Shown here: piece after piece, positions 13,178-15,586 of the stretch
How the letters are laid out: each line of letters starts with the position of its first letter
How positions within the stretch are numbered: the first letter of the stretch is position 1
Assembly (NCBI GenBank): GCA_964390805.1
Contig: CAYMKL010000150.1
Span: forward strand, 1 to 15,586
Direction: 5' to 3'
Origin: CAYMKL01 sp964390805
Lineage (GTDB): Bacteria > Chloroflexota > Anaerolineae > VGOG01
Length of the DNA stretch: 15,586 nucleotides
Program-made: the position numbers and the translations under genes
Notes under the pieces: generated by a model
Told to the model about the DNA's origin: nothing
Databases searched by the model: none
What the model saw: only the letters and a program-made list of their open reading frames with translations

Positions 13178-15547
13178 ATGACAGACGAGAAGCTAACTAC
13201 CGAACCCGTGGGCAAGAGCGTCCCCCGCATAGACATCTACGAGAAGGTCACCGGCGCCGCCACCTTTGCCGACGATATGCAGTTCGGCCCCGGCCTGTAC
13301 TACGGACGGCTGGTGCGCAGCCCCCACGCCCACGCGCTGGTCATGAAAGTGGACGCCAGTAAGGCGCTGGAAGTGCCCGGCGTGAAGGCGGTGGTCACCG
13401 GCCAGGACGTCAATGCGCGCATCGGCCTGTATCTGATAGACCGCCCCATCTTCGCCAGCGAGCGCGTGCGATACGTCGGCGATCCGGTGGCCGGGGTGAT
13501 CGCCAGCAGCGAGGAGATCGCGGAAGAGGCCGCTCAGCTCGTAGATGTGGAGTACGAGGAATTGCCGCCGGTCTTCGATCCAGTGGAGGGCGCGCAGCCG
13601 GATGCTCCCCTGCTCCACCCCGATCTGGGCGAGTACAAAGTAGCCAACTTCATCTTCCCTAAGCCGGGAACCAACGTCTCGGAGCACTTCAGGCTGCGCA
13701 AAGGAGACATCGAGTCTGCCTGGCCCCAGTGCGCCGCCATCGTGGAGGGCACGTTCCGGCTGCCGCAGATCCAGCACGTGCCGATTGAGCCTCATGTGGC
13801 GGTGGCCCTGTGGGAACCATCTGGTCAGGTGACGCTGTGGACCTGCTCGCAGTCGCCCTTCGCCCAGCGCGACCTGATCGCCCAGAGCCTGGGCATCCCC
13901 CACGGCAACCTGCGCGTGGTGTCGCCCTATGTCGGCGGCGGGTTCGGCGGCAAGGCCGGTGTCTCGATGGAGGTGAACGCGGTGGTCATGGCCAGGGCGG
14001 TCAAAGGGCACCCGGTCAAGTTGCGCATGACGCGCGAAGAGGAGTTCATTTGCACCACCGCGCGCCAGAGCCTGGTAGCGCACACCAAGATCGGCTGCGA
14101 TGCCGAGGGCAACCTGTTGGCCATGGAGACCCAATACCACTTCGGCGGCGGGGCCTACAACGACTACGGCGTCAACATCGCCCGAGCGGCTGGCTACTCC
14201 TGTACTGGCCCCTACGACATCCCCAACGTCAAAGGGGATTCCTACTGCGTCTACACCAACCGCCCCATCGGCAGCGCCATGCGCGGCTTCGGCATGCCTG
14301 AGATCCACTGGGGTATCGAGCAGATCACGGACCAACTGGCCGAAAAGATCGGCATGGACCCCGCTGAGTTCCGGCGACGCAACTGCGTCCGCAAGGGCGA
14401 TACCATCCTGACCGGCATGAAGATGCCCGCCATTGATCTGGTGGCCTGCATTGACAAGGTCACGGAGGCCATCAGTTGGGGCGAAAGGCGTAGGGGCAAG
14501 GGTAAGCCTCGCCCATCCGCGCCGCACAAGAAGCGCGGCCAGGGCATTGCCATCATGTGGAAGGCCCCGGCCATGCCGCCCAACCCCGGCAGTTCGGCGG
14601 TGGTGCGCTTCAACGAGGACGCCACCGTCAACGTTGAGATCGGCGCGCAGGACTTGGGGCAGGGAGCCTTCACTGTCATCGCGCAGATGGCGGCCCAGGC
14701 ATTGGGCGTGCCCTACGAGTGGATGCGCGTCTCGGTGCCGGTGGACACCAAGTACAGCCCCTACGAATGGCAGACGGTGGCCAGCCGCATCACCTGGTCC
14801 ACGGGCAACGCCGTGAAAGCCGCCGCCGAGGACGCCAAGCGGCAAATCTTAGAAATCGTGGCCGACCACTGGGGCGAGGATCCGAGCGACCTGGACATCA
14901 AGGACGGCAAGGTCATCTCGTACAAATCCGAGCAGGAACAGCCGCTCCAGAACATGGTCGTCTACGGTTTGCCCAACGAGAATTTCGAGGGCTGGAAGGG
15001 CGGGCCTATCGTCGGGCAGGGCCGGTTCATGCCTACTTATGTCACCAACCTGGATTTCGAGACCGGCCAGGGCGCCCGCGCGGTGGTGCACTACACCGTC
15101 GGTGCGCAGGCGGTAGACCTGGAGGTGGATACCGAGACCGGCCAGGTTGACTTCCTCAAAATCGCCAGCGCGTACGACGTGGGCAAGGCCATCAACCCCG
15201 ACCTGGTCATGACGCAAATCGAAGGCGGTGCGGTTCACGGCATCAGCTCGGCATTCGAGGCCCTTCAGTTCGACGAAAAAGGCCGGCCTCTCAACCGCAG
15301 CTTCGTGGACTACCGCATCGCCACCGCTATGGACGCGCCGAATGAGATTCACGGTGACATCGTGGAGACACCGCTGGAGGATGGGCCGTGGGGCGCGCGG
15401 GGCGTGGGCGAGCACGTGATGGTTCAGACCGCGCCGGCCATCGCCAATGCCATCAACGACGCCCTGGGCATCCGCTTCAACGACCTGCCGCTCTCGGCGG
15501 AGAAGATTTTCCTGGCGATGGGGGAACAGAAGCAAAAAGAAACGTAA
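13178..15547 (+). CDS. Molybdopterin-binding catalytic subunit of the second molybdenum hydroxylase (xanthine/nicotinate-type)
   Basis: Catalytic subunit of 789 residues. The N-terminal hammerhead domain opens with VGKSVPRIDIYEKVTGAATF, then come the Mo-cofactor domains. Motifs are GGGFGGK at 253-259, RGFGMPE at 369-375 (the Arg/Phe positions that clamp aromatic heterocycles in xanthine dehydrogenase) and GVGE with the expected catalytic Glu745. This points to oxidation of a purine or other N-heteroaromatic rather than CO; the exact substrate is unknown. ATG 13178 has AGGAG (13165-13169) 8 nt upstream. The ATG at 13100 would add 26 unconserved residues without a ribosome site. An extra basic segment, ERRRGKGKPRPSAPHKK (near residues 435-452), lies over a repeat-like hairpin. 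The gene is complete and only 39 featureless bases follow it. Confidence 0.93.
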   Translation: MTDEKLTTEPVGKSVPRIDIYEKVTGAATFADDMQFGPGLYYGRLVRSPHAHALVMKVDASKALEVPGVKAVVTGQDVNARIGLYLIDRPIFASERVRYVGDPVAGVIASSEEIAEEAAQLVDVEYEELPPVFDPVEGAQPDAPLLHPDLGEYKVANFIFPKPGTNVSEHFRLRKGDIESAWPQCAAIVEGTFRLPQIQHVPIEPHVAVALWEPSGQVTLWTCSQSPFAQRDLIAQSLGIPHGNLRVVSPYVGGGFGGKAGVSMEVNAVVMARAVKGHPVKLRMTREEEFICTTARQSLVAHTKIGCDAEGNLLAMETQYHFGGGAYNDYGVNIARAAGYSCTGPYDIPNVKGDSYCVYTNRPIGSAMRGFGMPEIHWGIEQITDQLAEKIGMDPAEFRRRNCVRKGDTILTGMKMPAIDLVACIDKVTEAISWGERRRGKGKPRPSAPHKKRGQGIAIMWKAPAMPPNPGSSAVVRFNEDATVNVEIGAQDLGQGAFTVIAQMAAQALGVPYEWMRVSVPVDTKYSPYEWQTVASRITWSTGNAVKAAAEDAKRQILEIVADHWGEDPSDLDIKDGKVISYKSEQEQPLQNMVVYGLPNENFEGWKGGPIVGQGRFMPTYVTNLDFETGQGARAVVHYTVGAQAVDLEVDTETGQVDFLKIASAYDVGKAINPDLVMTQIEGGAVHGISSAFEALQFDEKGRPLNRSFVDYRIATAMDAPNEIHGDIVETPLEDGPWGARGVGEHVMVQTAPAIANAINDALGIRFNDLPLSAEKIFLAMGEQKQKET
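14492..14514 (+). repeat. Possible in-frame repeat in the catalytic subunit gene
   Basis: AGGGGCAAGG and CCTCGCCC form an imperfect hairpin (GGGC 14494-14497 with GCCC 14511-14514, AGG 14499-14501 with CCT 14507-14509, one A/C mismatch). It resembles the TAGGGGCG-type hairpin at 10165-10189. It encodes part of the basic insert ERRRGKGKPRPSAPHKK, which the other large subunit in the window does not have. Confidence 0.4.
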
Positions 15548-15586
15548 AACCTTATTTTTGCGCAAAACTCCAGGGGCTGTATTAAT

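Noticed and set aside
13193..14845. Long antisense open frame (about 550 codons) opposite the second catalytic subunit
   Set aside because: The + strand frame has full family motifs and a ribosome site; long antisense frames are a by-product of GC-rich codon use.

Overview
The window looks like a chromosomal segment of a Chloroflexota bacterium, most likely Anaerolineae-like. This is an inference from three signs: the acidic/valine-rich 'VVEKEV' linker after the lipoprotein cysteine, the style of dispersed palindromic repeats, and several intercistronic repeat arrays. No rRNA or other phylogenetic marker is present. All convincing genes lie on the + strand.

Layout. (1) 183-4556: a molybdenum hydroxylase operon of the xanthine oxidase / CO-dehydrogenase-like family in the order FAD subunit (M), [2Fe-2S] subunit (S), Mo-cofactor subunit (L), followed by a CoxG-like SRPBCC protein. 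The L subunit lacks the CO-oxidising cysteine motif, so the substrate is probably not CO. (2) 4660-10145: a consensus sigma-70-type promoter and a 250-nt leader containing an intrinsic terminator. These precede a BMP/PnrA-type lipoprotein, a fused double ATPase and two permeases, i.e. a nucleoside-type ABC importer. (3) 10315-10956: a small YqiA-like alpha/beta hydrolase behind a dispersed palindromic repeat. (4) 11053-15547: a second, clearly different molybdenum hydroxylase (M, S, L), closer to xanthine/nicotinate-type enzymes by its RGFGMPE and GGGFGGK motifs. An unrelated hypothetical gene, possibly frameshifted, sits between S and L.

Working model: the importer brings in a nucleoside, purine base or other N-heterocycle, and two hydroxylases of different specificity oxidise it. 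Neither the XdhC/CoxF-type cofactor inserter nor ring-opening enzymes are in the window, so the substrate cannot be fixed from here.

The most unusual feature is a set of tandem arrays with a strict 7-bp period. They fill the spaces between genes from an upstream stop codon to the next Shine-Dalgarno sequence or promoter (1053-1108, 1593-1662, 4004-4078, 4539-4656, 10956-10990, 11950-11991). Each array uses its own 7-bp word, and in each the second half is the reverse complement of the first, so each can fold into a hairpin. Several arrays encode the last residues of the upstream protein. Other dispersed palindromes lie in frame inside genes (11692-11718, 8109-8128, probably 14494-14514). The window therefore records repeat elements both remodelling protein ends and decorating mRNA junctions.
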